This document shows, piece after piece, positions 44,961-53,239 of a stretch of 58,588 nucleotides of DNA. This DNA comes from a virus: positions 1 to 58,588 of IMG/VR virus record IMGVR_UViG_3300046167_000685. One strand, given 5' to 3'. The position numbers and the translations under genes were made by a program. The notes under the pieces were generated by a model, which was not told the DNA's origin, searched no databases, and saw only the letters and a list, made by a program, of their open reading frames with translations. The first letter of the stretch is position 1; the number at the start of each line of letters is the position of its first letter.

Positions 44961-45535
44961 TGAAAGACCGTAACGACTACATTTACGAGCAGCGCGTAGT
45001 GCAGCTCCGCACCTATCAATCCATCGCAGATGAGGTGGGCCTGTGCCGCGAGCGTGTGCGCCAAATCGTAGTTGCCGTGTCTCAGCGCATTCGCTGGGAG
45101 CAAGAGATTGAAGCCCTGCCGGACAAGCCGGACAAGATGTGCCACCTCGTCCTGCCCCGCAGGGTCCGTAACTGCCTCAAGAACGAGTTCCTGTTCGACC
45201 TGACATTTGAGGAGTTTATCGAATACGCCGAGAATAAGAAGCTCGACAACATACCCAACCTCGGCAAGGGCAGTATCACGTTACTTGAAACGCGGCTCGC
45301 GGAGCAAGGTTATGTCCTGCCCAATCGACTACGTAACAAAGCCAGCCTGCTTCGTGATGCAGTCCAAACCAAGCGCGAAGTTCGGTACGCAAAGTATCGG
45401 CAGATTATGAAATGGCGAGAAGAGCGGCGCAGCATCAAATGGATCGCTTATGAAGTGGACATGAGCTACGGCGGTGTTGTTCAAATCATTCAACGCTTCC
45501 TTGCCAACCCCGAGGCCCTCGATGGAACAAAATAA
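44960..45535 (+). CDS. Sigma4-like / RNAP alpha-CTD-like DNA-binding protein
   Basis: The 191-aa protein has three parts. Residues 17-45 form a helix-turn-helix with SIADEVGLCRERVRQI, close to sigma70 region 4. Residues 62-124 align with the C-terminal domain of RNA polymerase alpha: RRVRNCLK places R68, N71, C72 and K74 at E. coli R265, N268, C269 and K271, and PNLGKGS (99-105) places G102 and S105 at G296 and S299. These residues contact UP-element DNA in E. coli. Residues 145-181 are a second helix-turn-helix. A transcription regulator acting at host RNA polymerase or directing origin opening is inferred. Coupled to the primase gene. Confidence 0.7.
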   Translation: MKDRNDYIYEQRVVQLRTYQSIADEVGLCRERVRQIVVAVSQRIRWEQEIEALPDKPDKMCHLVLPRRVRNCLKNEFLFDLTFEEFIEYAENKKLDNIPNLGKGSITLLETRLAEQGYVLPNRLRNKASLLRDAVQTKREVRYAKYRQIMKWREERRSIKWIAYEVDMSYGGVVQIIQRFLANPEALDGTK

Positions 45536-47090
45536 AATATTCCGAATCTACGGCCCGCCCGGCACCGGTAAGACCACCGCGCTGCTCAACAAAGTGGACG
45601 AAGCTCTCAGTAACGGCGTAGATCCCGCGCATATCGGATACTTCGCTTTTACTCGTCAAGCCGCTAACGAGGCGATTGAACGTGCCTGTAAACGCTTTCA
45701 CCTCGAGCCCACGCAACTGCCATGGTTTCGTACACTGCACAGCTTTGCTCTGCGCCTGTCAGGCATACGCCAAGAACAAGTTATGCAGACAGAGCACTAC
45801 AAGGAGCTGGGCCACGCTATCGGGTTTGATCTGACTGCTGGCGGTCAAGGTATAAGTGAAGACGATGCTTTTGACCTGACCAAAAATGACAACCCTGTCA
45901 TCAGCCTAATCAATTTAGCTCGCCTTCGTAAAGTTCCGTTGCGTGAACAATACGACGAGAGCGGTATGGATATGGATTGGAACCGGGTGAAGTACATTTC
46001 CGACAGCCTGACAGAATACAAAAACAGGTTTCAGCTATATGACTTCACAGACATGCTAGAGGTGTTTGTGCGAGAAGGCGCAGATTTCTGCCCTCGTCTT
46101 GCCATCACCTTTATCGACGAGGCGCAGGATTTATCGCCATTGCAGTGGGACGTAGCTCATATACTCGAGAAACATTCCGAGCGCATCTACTGCGCCGGAG
46201 ATGACGACCAAGCGATTTACCGCTGGGCCGGTGCAGATGTAGAACACTTCATCAACCTCAACGGTGGATACGAGGTGCTCGAACAATCGCACCGCGTACC
46301 TGCTGCCGTCCACCCGCTGGCCGAGCGCATAGCCAAACGCATCCACCGCCGCGTCCCTAAAACCTACCTTCCCCGTAAGGACCCGGGGCTCGTGGAGCGC
46401 GTACCTGATGTAAACTATTTGGATTTTAATGATGGATCGTGGCTCGTGCTGGCACAGGCCGGTTACTTTTTAGCACCCGTGACCCAAGAACTCAAAAGCC
46501 GGGGCATCCTCTACAGCTATCGCGGACGAAGGTCCATTTCCGAAAAACTGAGTGAAGCCATCAACGGCTGGGAGCAAATGAGGAAGGGTCACCGAATAAC
46601 AGGCGTGGCCGCACGAGCCGTGTATAGTTATATGTCTGTCGGCGAGCGGGTCAAGCGCGGATTCAAAAAACTACCCGGACTTGATGACGATGAGCCAGTG
46701 TCACTGGATGAGCTGATCGCGCATCACGGCCTTATGGAACTGGTGCACATCATGGGCACCCCACGCATCGAGGAAAACATTCGGGACTGCATATGGCACG
46801 AAGCCATGGACAAGCTGCCCAGTGCCGACCGTGCGTACATCACGGCACTACTGCGCCGGGGCGAAAAGTTTAATGCCACGCCCCGCATTGAGCTGTCCAC
46901 GATTCACGGTTCCAAAGGCGGGGAAGCCGACAACGTCGTCCTGTTTACCGATCTATCCCCCGCAGCAGCAAAAGCCGCTGAGCAGTCCCCTGACGACCTG
47001 CACCGGGTGTTCTACGTAGGCGTCACGCGCACCAAGGAAAACCTGTATTTGGTGGACCCCGAAGATGACAACAGGAGCTACTTGATATGA
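45522..47090 (+). CDS. UvrD/PcrA-like superfamily 1 helicase
   Basis: The start at 45522 lies inside the end of the previous gene and gives 522 aa beginning just before Walker A (GPPGTGKT, residues 11-18). Further motifs are DEAQDLSPLQW, GDDDQAIYRWAGAD, SKGGEADNVV and FYVGVTRTKENLYLV, the ordered set of UvrD-type helicases. It is shorter than cellular UvrD (about 720 aa), with reduced 1B/2B insertions. Likely replicative or repair helicase beside polymerase. It overlaps the next gene by four bases. Confidence 0.9.
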   Translation: MEQNKIFRIYGPPGTGKTTALLNKVDEALSNGVDPAHIGYFAFTRQAANEAIERACKRFHLEPTQLPWFRTLHSFALRLSGIRQEQVMQTEHYKELGHAIGFDLTAGGQGISEDDAFDLTKNDNPVISLINLARLRKVPLREQYDESGMDMDWNRVKYISDSLTEYKNRFQLYDFTDMLEVFVREGADFCPRLAITFIDEAQDLSPLQWDVAHILEKHSERIYCAGDDDQAIYRWAGADVEHFINLNGGYEVLEQSHRVPAAVHPLAERIAKRIHRRVPKTYLPRKDPGLVERVPDVNYLDFNDGSWLVLAQAGYFLAPVTQELKSRGILYSYRGRRSISEKLSEAINGWEQMRKGHRITGVAARAVYSYMSVGERVKRGFKKLPGLDDDEPVSLDELIAHHGLMELVHIMGTPRIEENIRDCIWHEAMDKLPSADRAYITALLRRGEKFNATPRIELSTIHGSKGGEADNVVLFTDLSPAAAKAAEQSPDDLHRVFYVGVTRTKENLYLVDPEDDNRSYLI

Positions 47091-47377
47091 ACCGCAAAGA
47101 GGTCCTCGAGAAGGCAGAGAGCTTGGTCAACGGCCCAAGGGCCCAAGACTACGGCGATGCCTACGACAACCATGAGCGCATAGCCAACATGTGGTCCGTG
47201 TTGCTCGGGACAAACGTAAGTGTCTCACAAGTCTACCAATGTATGGTTGCGGTCAAGCTAGCAAGGCTTATAGTGACGCCAGACCACGAAGATAGCTGGG
47301 TAGATATTTGCGGCTACGGCGCACTAGGAGGAGAAGGCAATGGCCTTACAGATGGCGATGTTCGCACCAAAAAGTGA
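47087..47377 (+). CDS. DUF6378 protein
   Basis: The 96-aa protein has a compact all-helical pattern (LEKAESLVNGPRAQDYGDAY, then QCMVAVKLARL, DSWVDICGYGAL) that I associate with DUF6378, common next to phage polymerases and nucleotide genes. An NTP-pyrophosphatase-like role is possible but not shown. Its 3' end overlaps the polymerase start by 38 bases. Confidence 0.7.
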   Translation: MNRKEVLEKAESLVNGPRAQDYGDAYDNHERIANMWSVLLGTNVSVSQVYQCMVAVKLARLIVTPDHEDSWVDICGYGALGGEGNGLTDGDVRTKK

Positions 47378-49232
47378 GTGGGTGCCGCCCGCGGAACTGC
47401 CAGACATCTTCGACGCCAAGCAGATTGCTATCGACGTTGAGACCAGAGACCCCAACATCAAGTCCAACGGTCCCGGCTGGCCGACCGGGGACGGGGAGGT
47501 GGTCGGCTATGCTATAGCAGTGGACGGCTGGTCCGGTTACATACCCACTCGCCATGAGCATGGCGGCAACCTAGACGAGCGCATCGTCAGCAAGTGGCTC
47601 AAGAAAGTGTTTGAGTCCCCTGCCGACAAGATCATGCACAACGCACAGTATGATGCGGGGTGGATACGGCGCATGGGCTTTACCATCAACGGGCGCATCA
47701 TCGACACGATGCTGGTAGCTGCCCTGCTAGATGAGAACCGGTTCAGCTACAGCCTCAACGCCCTGTCCTACGATCTGCTCAAGAAAGTAAAACAGGAAAA
47801 GACACTACAAGAAGCAGCTCGTGAGTTTGGTCTAGACCCAAAAGCAGAGATGTGGAAGATGCCCGCCATGTATGTCGGGCCATATGCAGAGGCCGACGCG
47901 GAACTAACGCTAGAGCTTTGGGGCTATCTTTCGGCTCAGCTAACAAAAGAAGAGCTCTGGCCGATAGCTGATCTGGAGCTCAAGCTTCTACCGTGTCTGG
48001 TGGACATGACATGGCGCGGCGTCCGCGTGGACCAAGACCGTGTAGAGCGCACCCGCAACCACTTGATCAAGGAAGAAAAGGCCACGCTTGCCAAGATTAA
48101 AAACGTAGCCGGTCAGGATGTAGAGCTTTGGGCCGCAGCATCAATAGCGAAAGCCTTCGACAAGCTTAGCATCTCATACCCACGCACTGAGAAGAACGCA
48201 CCGTCCTTCACCAAGTCGTTTCTAGCGGACCACCCGCACGAGCTCGCACAGCTAATCGTCCGGGCCCGCAACCTAAATAAAACAAGCGGCACATTCATTA
48301 ACACCATTATGAAGCACTGCCGCGCAGACGGACGCATCCACGGGCACATCAACCAGATCAGATCGGATGACGGCGGCACCGTATCGGGCCGCATATCTAT
48401 GTCCAACCCCAACCTGCAACAAATCCCGGCCCGCGACCCTGAGCTCGGCCCTATGATCCGCAGTCTGTTTCTACCGGAAGAGGGCGAGCAATGGGCGGCG
48501 ATTGACTTCTCGCAACAGGAACCGCGGATCTTGGTCCACTACGCCTATGTGTATGGCCGGTCCCGCGGCGCACAGATGGCAGGAGTCGAGGAGTTCGTCA
48601 CCGCTTACCGAGAAGACCCGGACATGGATTTTCACACCATGGTGGCAGAGATGGCTAACATCCCGCGTAAGCAGGCCAAAACAATAAATCTGGGAATGAT
48701 GTACGGCATGGGCGTCAACAAGCTATCCGACCAGCTCGACATCGAGGTAGATGAAGCCAAAGCGCTAGTCAGCCAGTACCACGACCGCGTCCCCTTCGTT
48801 AAAGGATTAATGAACGGCGTGATGAACAGCCTCAATAGCAGGAGCTCAAGCGGCTCTGTGCGCTCTATCTTAGGCCGCAAATGTCGGTTTGAGCTCTGGG
48901 AACCAGCTACTTTTGCCATGCACAAAGCCCTACCATACAAAGATGCGCTCAAAGAGTATGGAGAAACTACTCGGCTAAAAAGAGCATATACCTACAAAGC
49001 CCTTAACAGGCTCATACAAGCGTCAGCAGCAGACATGACTAAACAGGCCATGGTGAATATTTATGAACAAGGACGCCTGCCTCTGGTGCAAATCCACGAT
49101 GAAATCGCCATGTCTGTGAAAAATCGTGAAGATGCAAATACTGTTGCTGAAATAATGGAAAATGCTGTACCGTTGGAGGTGCCAAGCAAATGCGATGTTG
49201 AGATCGGCCCAAGCTGGGGCGAAGCAAGCTGA
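47340..49232 (+). CDS. polA: DNA polymerase I family (family A) with 3'-5' exonuclease
   Basis: The 630-aa enzyme starts at an ATG behind AGGAGG. The exonuclease has D32 and E34 in AIDVETRD and HNAQYDAGW. Polymerase motif A is DFSQQEPR (D389), motif B RKQAKTINLGMMYG (R443 to G456), motif C QIHDE (H586, D587, E588). No 5'-3' exonuclease domain. The residue equivalent to E. coli Phe762 is Leu451. In virioplankton, this site (Phe, Tyr or Leu) has been linked with phage replication strategy, Leu tending to slower or temperate types. It ends the replication operon, ahead of a terminator. Confidence 0.93.
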   Translation: MALQMAMFAPKSEWVPPAELPDIFDAKQIAIDVETRDPNIKSNGPGWPTGDGEVVGYAIAVDGWSGYIPTRHEHGGNLDERIVSKWLKKVFESPADKIMHNAQYDAGWIRRMGFTINGRIIDTMLVAALLDENRFSYSLNALSYDLLKKVKQEKTLQEAAREFGLDPKAEMWKMPAMYVGPYAEADAELTLELWGYLSAQLTKEELWPIADLELKLLPCLVDMTWRGVRVDQDRVERTRNHLIKEEKATLAKIKNVAGQDVELWAAASIAKAFDKLSISYPRTEKNAPSFTKSFLADHPHELAQLIVRARNLNKTSGTFINTIMKHCRADGRIHGHINQIRSDDGGTVSGRISMSNPNLQQIPARDPELGPMIRSLFLPEEGEQWAAIDFSQQEPRILVHYAYVYGRSRGAQMAGVEEFVTAYREDPDMDFHTMVAEMANIPRKQAKTINLGMMYGMGVNKLSDQLDIEVDEAKALVSQYHDRVPFVKGLMNGVMNSLNSRSSSGSVRSILGRKCRFELWEPATFAMHKALPYKDALKEYGETTRLKRAYTYKALNRLIQASAADMTKQAMVNIYEQGRLPLVQIHDEIAMSVKNREDANTVAEIMENAVPLEVPSKCDVEIGPSWGEAS

Positions 49233-49260
49233 GCTTTTTCATGGTTTTCCTCCCTAAACT

Positions 49261-49289
49261 GGCCCTGAGCTCCGCTTGGGGCCCTTTTT
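49261..49289 (+). terminator. Intrinsic terminator after polA
   Basis: GGCCC-T-GAGC pairs with GCTT-G-GGGCC over a 3-base loop and is followed by CTTTTT. It closes the primase-polymerase operon. Confidence 0.75.
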
Positions 49290-49339
49290 CTCTTGTATCT
49301 CTGCCACTTGTCCTATATATTCCCTTACAGGAGGTGTAA

Positions 49340-49480
49340 ATGGATACATCTAAATGGAAATCTGTGCTTGTACCGATTGAGGTATACGAACAGATTCGCA
49401 AGATAGCTCGCCAAGAAGGACGGACCATTAGTGGTCAGCTCCGGATCATGTGGGATATCTACAGAAAACACCAATCCTGA
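49340..49480 (+). CDS. Small ribbon-helix-helix-like regulator
   Basis: A 46-aa protein behind GGAGG: an N-terminal strand-like SVLVPIEVYEQIRKIA, then REGRTISGQLRIMW-type helix pair spacing as in Arc/CopG folds (strand, helix, turn with GRT-IS, helix). Such small proteins bind operators as dimers. With the GATAAGTC-like boxes nearby it is a candidate regulator, which is inference. Confidence 0.6.
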   Translation: MDTSKWKSVLVPIEVYEQIRKIARQEGRTISGQLRIMWDIYRKHQS

Positions 49481-49506
49481 CGGCTGAATAACGAGTGTCA
49501 ATTCAG

Positions 49507-49548
49507 TTGACATCTTTTTTTAGCTATAGTATGGGATAAGTTCTATTT
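49507..49548 (+). promoter_or_regulatory. Promoter region with GATAAGTTCTATTT box
   Basis: A consensus -35 hexamer TTGACA (49507-49512) is followed after 17 bases by TATGGG and overlaps a box GATAAGTTCTATTT (49535-49548) of the kind repeated in the right arm. It stands 24 bases before the AT-hook gene. Confidence 0.5.
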
Positions 49549-49571
49549 AATCGTATAGCGAGGGTTTACTA

Positions 49572-49811
49572 ATGCTAAGAAATCTACTCAAAATATTGTT
49601 TCCGAGCTTCTTTGAGGAGCCGGAAAGAGCGCGAGACAAGAAAGGCCGGTTGATGGGCGACGATGCGTCCACACCAACTTTCAACGAAGCATGGGTCGGG
49701 GGCAAAGCCCCGGTACAACAGAAAGCCCCACCGAAAAAGCGGGGCAGGCCGGTAGGAAGCAAGAATAAACCGGCAGCTAAAAAGAGAGGGCGTCCGAAAA
49801 AAAATGCTTGA
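49572..49811 (+). CDS. AT-hook DNA-binding protein
   Basis: The 79-aa protein has a hydrophobic N-terminal helix (LLKILFPSFF) and a basic tail with two AT-hook cores, KKRGRPVGSKNK and KKRGRPKKN, which grip the minor groove of AT-rich DNA. It may act on AT-rich phage regions or compete with host nucleoid proteins. It overlaps the SleB-like gene by eight bases. Confidence 0.72.
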   Translation: MLRNLLKILFPSFFEEPERARDKKGRLMGDDASTPTFNEAWVGGKAPVQQKAPPKKRGRPVGSKNKPAAKKRGRPKKNA

Positions 49812-50232
49812 TGCTACTTTAGTGTGTTTGGCTACAGCTATTTATTTTGAGTCCAGAGGCGAACCATTCGTCGGACAGTCCGCTGTAGCCCACGTTGTGC
49901 TAAACCGGGTCGAAGATACCCGGTTCCCCAACGACATCTGTTCTGTAGTGAAGCAGGGCCCCACATATGCGTGGAAACCCGACTTCCCTGTCCGCAACAT
50001 GTGCCAGTTTAGCTACTACTGCGATGGCAAGTCTGACCAGCCAACCGATGAACAGGCATGGCAGACCGCGGTCCTCGCGGCTTTTGGAGCTGTGTCTGGC
50101 CGTACATATGATCCCACTGAAGGCGCAACTCACTACCATGCCGATTATGTCAATCCCGCATGGGCTGAAGTTAAATACAAAACCGTCCGGATCAATGACC
50201 ACATATTTTATAAATGGGAAGGAGACAGATGA
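49804..50232 (+). CDS. SleB-type cell wall hydrolase
   Basis: The 142-aa protein matches the Hydrolase_2 (SleB/CwlJ) domain: AIYFESRGEP with the probable catalytic Glu16, AHVVLNRV, CSVVKQG, CQFSYYCDG and ATHYHADYVNPAW. These enzymes cut peptidoglycan glycan strands. It lacks an obvious signal peptide. It is a second lytic enzyme away from the lysis cassette, so its role could be in envelope remodelling or late lysis. The stop overlaps the next ATG. Confidence 0.88.
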   Translation: MLDATLVCLATAIYFESRGEPFVGQSAVAHVVLNRVEDTRFPNDICSVVKQGPTYAWKPDFPVRNMCQFSYYCDGKSDQPTDEQAWQTAVLAAFGAVSGRTYDPTEGATHYHADYVNPAWAEVKYKTVRINDHIFYKWEGDR

Positions 50233-50390
50233 AACCTTGTCCAGAATGTGGCGGTAAGGGAGAATGTGAATATGAAGTCGCCGTATCTGCACCAATGGCG
50301 TGGAGCGGCGGCTGGCTCGAAGGACGCATTATGGAATGCCAACTGTGTGAAGGAACAGGAGAAGTAGATGAGGATGAGGCCGAAGAATAG
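50229..50390 (+). CDS. Small zinc-ribbon-like protein
   Basis: The 53-aa protein has CPECGGKG near its start and CQLCEGTG at about 37-44, a DnaJ-like pair of CxxCxGxG knuckles, with an acidic end. It starts within the previous stop (ATGA). Zinc-binding, nucleic-acid or protein contact likely. Confidence 0.65.
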   Translation: MKPCPECGGKGECEYEVAVSAPMAWSGGWLEGRIMECQLCEGTGEVDEDEAEE

Positions 50391-50559
50391 AGAGCTTCAG
50401 TACCCTACCATCGGGGATCCGGGCGTGATCCAAAAACGGCTGGACGCAGGCCGCTGCCCAAAGTGCGATACCCAGCTCAAAGAGCCCACGCGCTGCGGCT
50501 CTTGTAAACTGCAACTTCCCGAAAACTTAGCTCCTAAAAAGTCCTTGTCTTTCCCATAA
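50368..50559 (+). CDS. Small zinc-ribbon protein
   Basis: A 63-aa basic protein with CPKC (residues 30-33) and CGSC (43-46) as a probable zinc ribbon. AGGAGA precedes the ATG. It overlaps the previous zinc-ribbon gene by 23 bases. A terminator follows at 50593. Confidence 0.65.
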   Translation: MRMRPKNRELQYPTIGDPGVIQKRLDAGRCPKCDTQLKEPTRCGSCKLQLPENLAPKKSLSFP

Positions 50560-50592
50560 GATCGCGTATGTTGGGATCGTTCCCGTAGTTGG

Positions 50593-50627
50593 GCCCCGGA
50601 GAGAAATCTCCGGGGCTTTTCTTTTTG
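50593..50627 (+). terminator. Intrinsic terminator
   Basis: GCCCCGGAG, a six-base loop (AGAAAT) and CTCCGGGGC form a 9-bp stem, followed by TTTTCTTTTT. Ends the AT-hook/SleB/zinc-ribbon unit. Confidence 0.9.
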
Positions 50628-50629
50628 TG

Positions 50630-50658
50630 TTGACTATGTATGCGATAAGTCTTATATA
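50630..50658 (+). promoter_or_regulatory. Sigma70-type promoter of the HNH unit, with GATAAGTC box
   Basis: TTGACT (50630-50635), 17 bases, TATATA (50653-50658). The box GATAAGTCTTATATA (50644-50658) fills the spacer end and the -10, so a protein bound there would block polymerase. Sequence around -35 and -10 is nearly the same as the plus promoter at 41887-41915 (both end in TATATACAGG). Confidence 0.75.
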
Positions 50659-50686
50659 CAGGTTACACCAACTAGGGAGAACTTAA

Positions 50687-51541
50687 ATGCCGACACTCCG
50701 GGAAATGTCAGACGCCGCGGAAGCGCGGGGGCATAAAACATTCAACACCGGCAAGCCGTGCGTCAGGGGCCATACTTGTGACAGATATGTCGGGGTGCCG
50801 TTTGGTTGCAAAGAGTGCGTCAGGGAAAACAAGTACGAGCGAATAAACCCGGACAGCCCAAGAGGCATTGCTAAGGCCAAAGGTTTAAAGCGATACCGCG
50901 ACGGCAAGCCCTGTAAAAAGAAAGGGCATATCGCGGAGCGCTTCACCATGAGCGCACGATGCTGCGAGTGCGAAGCAGAACGTCAGCGCAGCCCAGAGGC
51001 AAAAGCCTACCGTGAAAAGTGGCGGCAGGAAAACAAAGAGCACTCTCAGAAATGGGCGAGAGACAGGTATCAAAACCCGGATTCCCCGCACCGGGAGGAA
51101 TACCTGCGGCGCAAAAGGCAGCATAGCCGGGACAACATCGAATACTACAAGCGGAAAGACAAGGAACGCCGCGACAGCTTTACGGAACAAGACAAGGAAA
51201 GAAACAAGCGCAACGCTCGGAGGTGGGCTAATCAAAACAAGGAACGTGTGTCTGCTTATGGGCGCTTGAGCCATAACAAACGTAAACGGGCAAAGCTCAA
51301 AGGGGCAAGCTGGGATTCTTTTGTGCCAATTTACGAGAAGCGTGAGCGCCTAACGAGAGAAACCGGCGTTAAGCACCACGTTGATCATTATTACCCGCTA
51401 ACTCACGACAGAGTGTGCGGGCTGCACGTGCCTTGGAACCTGCAAGTAATTACCGCTGCGGAAAACTTGGCTAAAGGCAACAAGATGCCCGAAGAGTTTT
51501 ACGGGCCTGACCACCAACTAGGGAGAGACCACAATGCGTAA
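50687..51541 (+). CDS. HNH endonuclease
   Basis: The 284-aa protein has N-terminal CxxC-type clusters ([28 protein letters not shown]), a long basic helical middle and a C-terminal HNH domain: [31 protein letters not shown]. It could be a homing nuclease or assist packaging. It is a stand-alone gene inside the right arm, between a promoter and small genes. Confidence 0.85.
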   Translation: MPTLREMSDAAEARGHKTFNTGKPCVRGHTCDRYVGVPFGCKECVRENKYERINPDSPRGIAKAKGLKRYRDGKPCKKKGHIAERFTMSARCCECEAERQRSPEAKAYREKWRQENKEHSQKWARDRYQNPDSPHREEYLRRKRQHSRDNIEYYKRKDKERRDSFTEQDKERNKRNARRWANQNKERVSAYGRLSHNKRKRAKLKGASWDSFVPIYEKRERLTRETGVKHHVDHYYPLTHDRVCGLHVPWNLQVITAAENLAKGNKMPEEFYGPDHQLGRDHNA

Positions 51542-51719
51542 GAAAGAAGAGCTGTTCGATATCGTCCGCGGCATGGAGTATACTGATGCCGTGGCCGCAG
51601 TCTCCAGCGCAATCAACGCGCAAACGTCCACCATTGCAGCCAAGGGTGATTATAGCCGTGAGGCCGTCGAAACAGCAGAAAACCTGCTTGCGGCGTGGTT
51701 AAGGGTACAACGCGGATGA
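51534..51719 (+). CDS. Small protein after the HNH gene, unknown
   Basis: A 61-aa helical, mostly Ala/Thr-rich protein that overlaps the HNH gene by eight bases; GGGAGA precedes the ATG. Its own stop overlaps the next ATG. No family recognised. Confidence 0.6.
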   Translation: MRKKEELFDIVRGMEYTDAVAAVSSAINAQTSTIAAKGDYSREAVETAENLLAAWLRVQRG

Positions 51720-51961
51720 GCGACGATCTCGAAAAGCAGTTCGACTATGCAGGCGACGAAATGAACGCCCTGCTCGATCAACTAGAAACCGACGGGTTTG
51801 ATACCGGCGCGGTACTGGGCGGAGCTCTTACAGCTCTTCTGTTCCGGCTCGTAGTCGCAAGCCCCAACGGCAGCACCGCAATCGGTATGCTGTCTTCAGC
51901 CATGCACCAAGCAGCAACCATTGCCCGTGCATATGACGAGGAAGAGGAGACCAAACATTGA
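51716..51961 (+). CDS. Small acidic protein, unknown
   Basis: Start set at 51716 because ATGA overlaps the previous stop; 81 aa. Acidic ends flank a hydrophobic middle (AVLGGALTALLFRLVV) that may be a membrane segment. Unknown role. Confidence 0.6.
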   Translation: MSDDLEKQFDYAGDEMNALLDQLETDGFDTGAVLGGALTALLFRLVVASPNGSTAIGMLSSAMHQAATIARAYDEEEETKH

Positions 51962-52227
51962 CTAATTTTACTTTGAGCGAAGAGGCGCGGCGCGAGTTGT
52001 TGCAGTCTTACAACGAACTGCGTACGGCTATGTCAAACATTTGGGAATGCCAAGACCTGTGGATGTCTGACATTACCAACCTCGAAAAGTTGGTGAACCG
52101 GATGCAAAGGCACTTGGACTTTGCTCAACCAACAGAAGGCCACGCATATATGAATTATGTGCTGGCAGAAGATAACAAGCCCGCACCCAAAAAACGTGGA
52201 CGGCCCGCAAAGGGAGCAAAAAAATGA
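51958..52227 (+). CDS. Small protein with an AT-hook-like tail
   Basis: The likely start is TTG at 51958, overlapping the previous stop, with GAGGAG upstream; 89 aa. A helical body ends in KKRGRPAKGAKK, an AT-hook core like those in the protein at 49572-49811. Probably DNA-binding. Confidence 0.6.
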   Translation: MTNFTLSEEARRELLQSYNELRTAMSNIWECQDLWMSDITNLEKLVNRMQRHLDFAQPTEGHAYMNYVLAEDNKPAPKKRGRPAKGAKK

Positions 52228-52409
52228 CAAAGCTTAATGAACATCAAGCAGCAGCCGCGCTGCTGAACCAAGCTATCCACGCCGTCAACGATTTGTGGCT
52301 GGAAGCAGATGGCGACGATAAGCCCTTCTTAGATCAAGCAATCAGCAAGCTGCACGAAGCGCAGTCCCTAATGCTGAAAGCGCGGTTGCGAGTTGACAGC
52401 CCAAAATAA
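52224..52409 (+). CDS. Small helical protein, unknown
   Basis: The 61-aa protein starts in the stop of the AT-hook-like gene (ATGA). Two helices separated by an acidic turn; nothing recognised. It closes this four-gene run. Confidence 0.58.
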   Translation: MTKLNEHQAAAALLNQAIHAVNDLWLEADGDDKPFLDQAISKLHEAQSLMLKARLRVDSPK

Positions 52410-52454
52410 AGGTCTTAGTTTTTCCCATATCAACTACATAAAGGGAGAAAGCTG

Positions 52455-52682
52455 ATGGCTAAATTTTACCACTGGCAGGGAGAAGGGTCCGACGGCAACG
52501 TCTACGAAGGCGAATATAAGTTCACTGCAAAAGAAGCAAAGAACGATGCAATCAAACACGGGATGCCTCAACCAGACGGGTTCACCATCTTTGAGACAAA
52601 GGTTACCGACACGGCAACCACGCTCCGTAATCTCTTAAACCAAGAGATGAAAATAATCGGAGAAGTAAAGCCGGTGGGATAA
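52455..52682 (+). CDS. Small protein, unknown
   Basis: A 75-aa protein with GGGAGA before the ATG. N-terminal aromatic part (FYHWQGEGSDGN) and mixed fold. Single gene between the spacer at 52410 and a terminator. Confidence 0.58.
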   Translation: MAKFYHWQGEGSDGNVYEGEYKFTAKEAKNDAIKHGMPQPDGFTIFETKVTDTATTLRNLLNQEMKIIGEVKPVG

Positions 52683-52713
52683 CTCCCATCCTGGACCTAA
52701 CTTTTGAAAACGT

Positions 52714-52747
52714 AAGGGGTGCGGCACGATGTCGCACCCCTTATTTT
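52714..52747 (+). terminator. Intrinsic terminator
   Basis: AAGGGGTGCG and CGCACCCCTT form a 10-bp perfect stem with a nine-base loop, followed by ATTTTG. The A-run before the stem could let it work in both directions. Confidence 0.75.
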
Positions 52748-52763
52748 GTCGTGTATAGTATAA

Positions 52764-52777
52764 GATAAGTCGCATAT
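52764..52777 (+). promoter_or_regulatory. GATAAGTCGCATAT box
   Basis: This 14-base box, after the terminator at 52714 and 100 bases before the next gene, is the fullest copy of the right-arm motif. AT-rich DNA with a weak promoter-like TATAGTATAAG surrounds it. Confidence 0.5.
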
Positions 52778-52876
52778 GGGACATCTCTTTTAACTCATTG
52801 ATTTATAATATAAAGATAAGAAGAGCGCAAAAGCGCCCACGCTATTTGAAACCGTCAACAACTACGGGAGGTCAGT

Positions 52877-53185
52877 ATGACTGACACCAACGCCGCATCT
52901 GTCTGGGTCGTCGAGAGCAAGCTGCTCGAAACCGCCGATAAGGAATACGAGTGGGGGGACTGCATGTCCTTTACCTCGATCCTTATCGACGAGTGTAACG
53001 GCCATCGGTTAGACGAGGTCGAAGACAACACCTTCGATCTAGGTTACGTACGCGCCGTGGAATACGCTTCCCGAATGGGTAGGATGTATGCCGCAACTCA
53101 ATACTTTAGGGTTACCCTTAAAGACAGCCGTTTCGATAACGTCGGAAAAGAGTTCGTCTTCAAGGGGACAAGCCAAAGGACCTGA
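52877..53185 (+). CDS. Small acidic protein, unknown
   Basis: The 102-aa acidic protein (start MTDTNAASVWVVE) has a GGGAGG site. Two cysteines, alternating strands and helices. Single gene followed by a strong terminator. Function unknown; early takeover protein is one possibility. Confidence 0.6.
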   Translation: MTDTNAASVWVVESKLLETADKEYEWGDCMSFTSILIDECNGHRLDEVEDNTFDLGYVRAVEYASRMGRMYAATQYFRVTLKDSRFDNVGKEFVFKGTSQRT

Positions 53186-53212
53186 GAAGCATAAACCGCG
53201 GCTCACGGATCA

Positions 53213-53239
53213 GGGCTCCGCTTCGGCGGGGCCCTTTTT
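53213..53239 (+). terminator. Intrinsic terminator with UUCG loop
   Basis: GGGCTCCGC-TTCG-GCGGGGCCC, a 9-bp stem (one G-T pair) with a C(UUCG)G tetraloop, then TTTTT. Confidence 0.92.

Noticed and set aside
50687-51541. HNH gene as a mobile homing intron or intein
   Set aside because: It has its own promoter and ribosome site, lies between intact genes, and no split host gene or intein splice motif flanks it.
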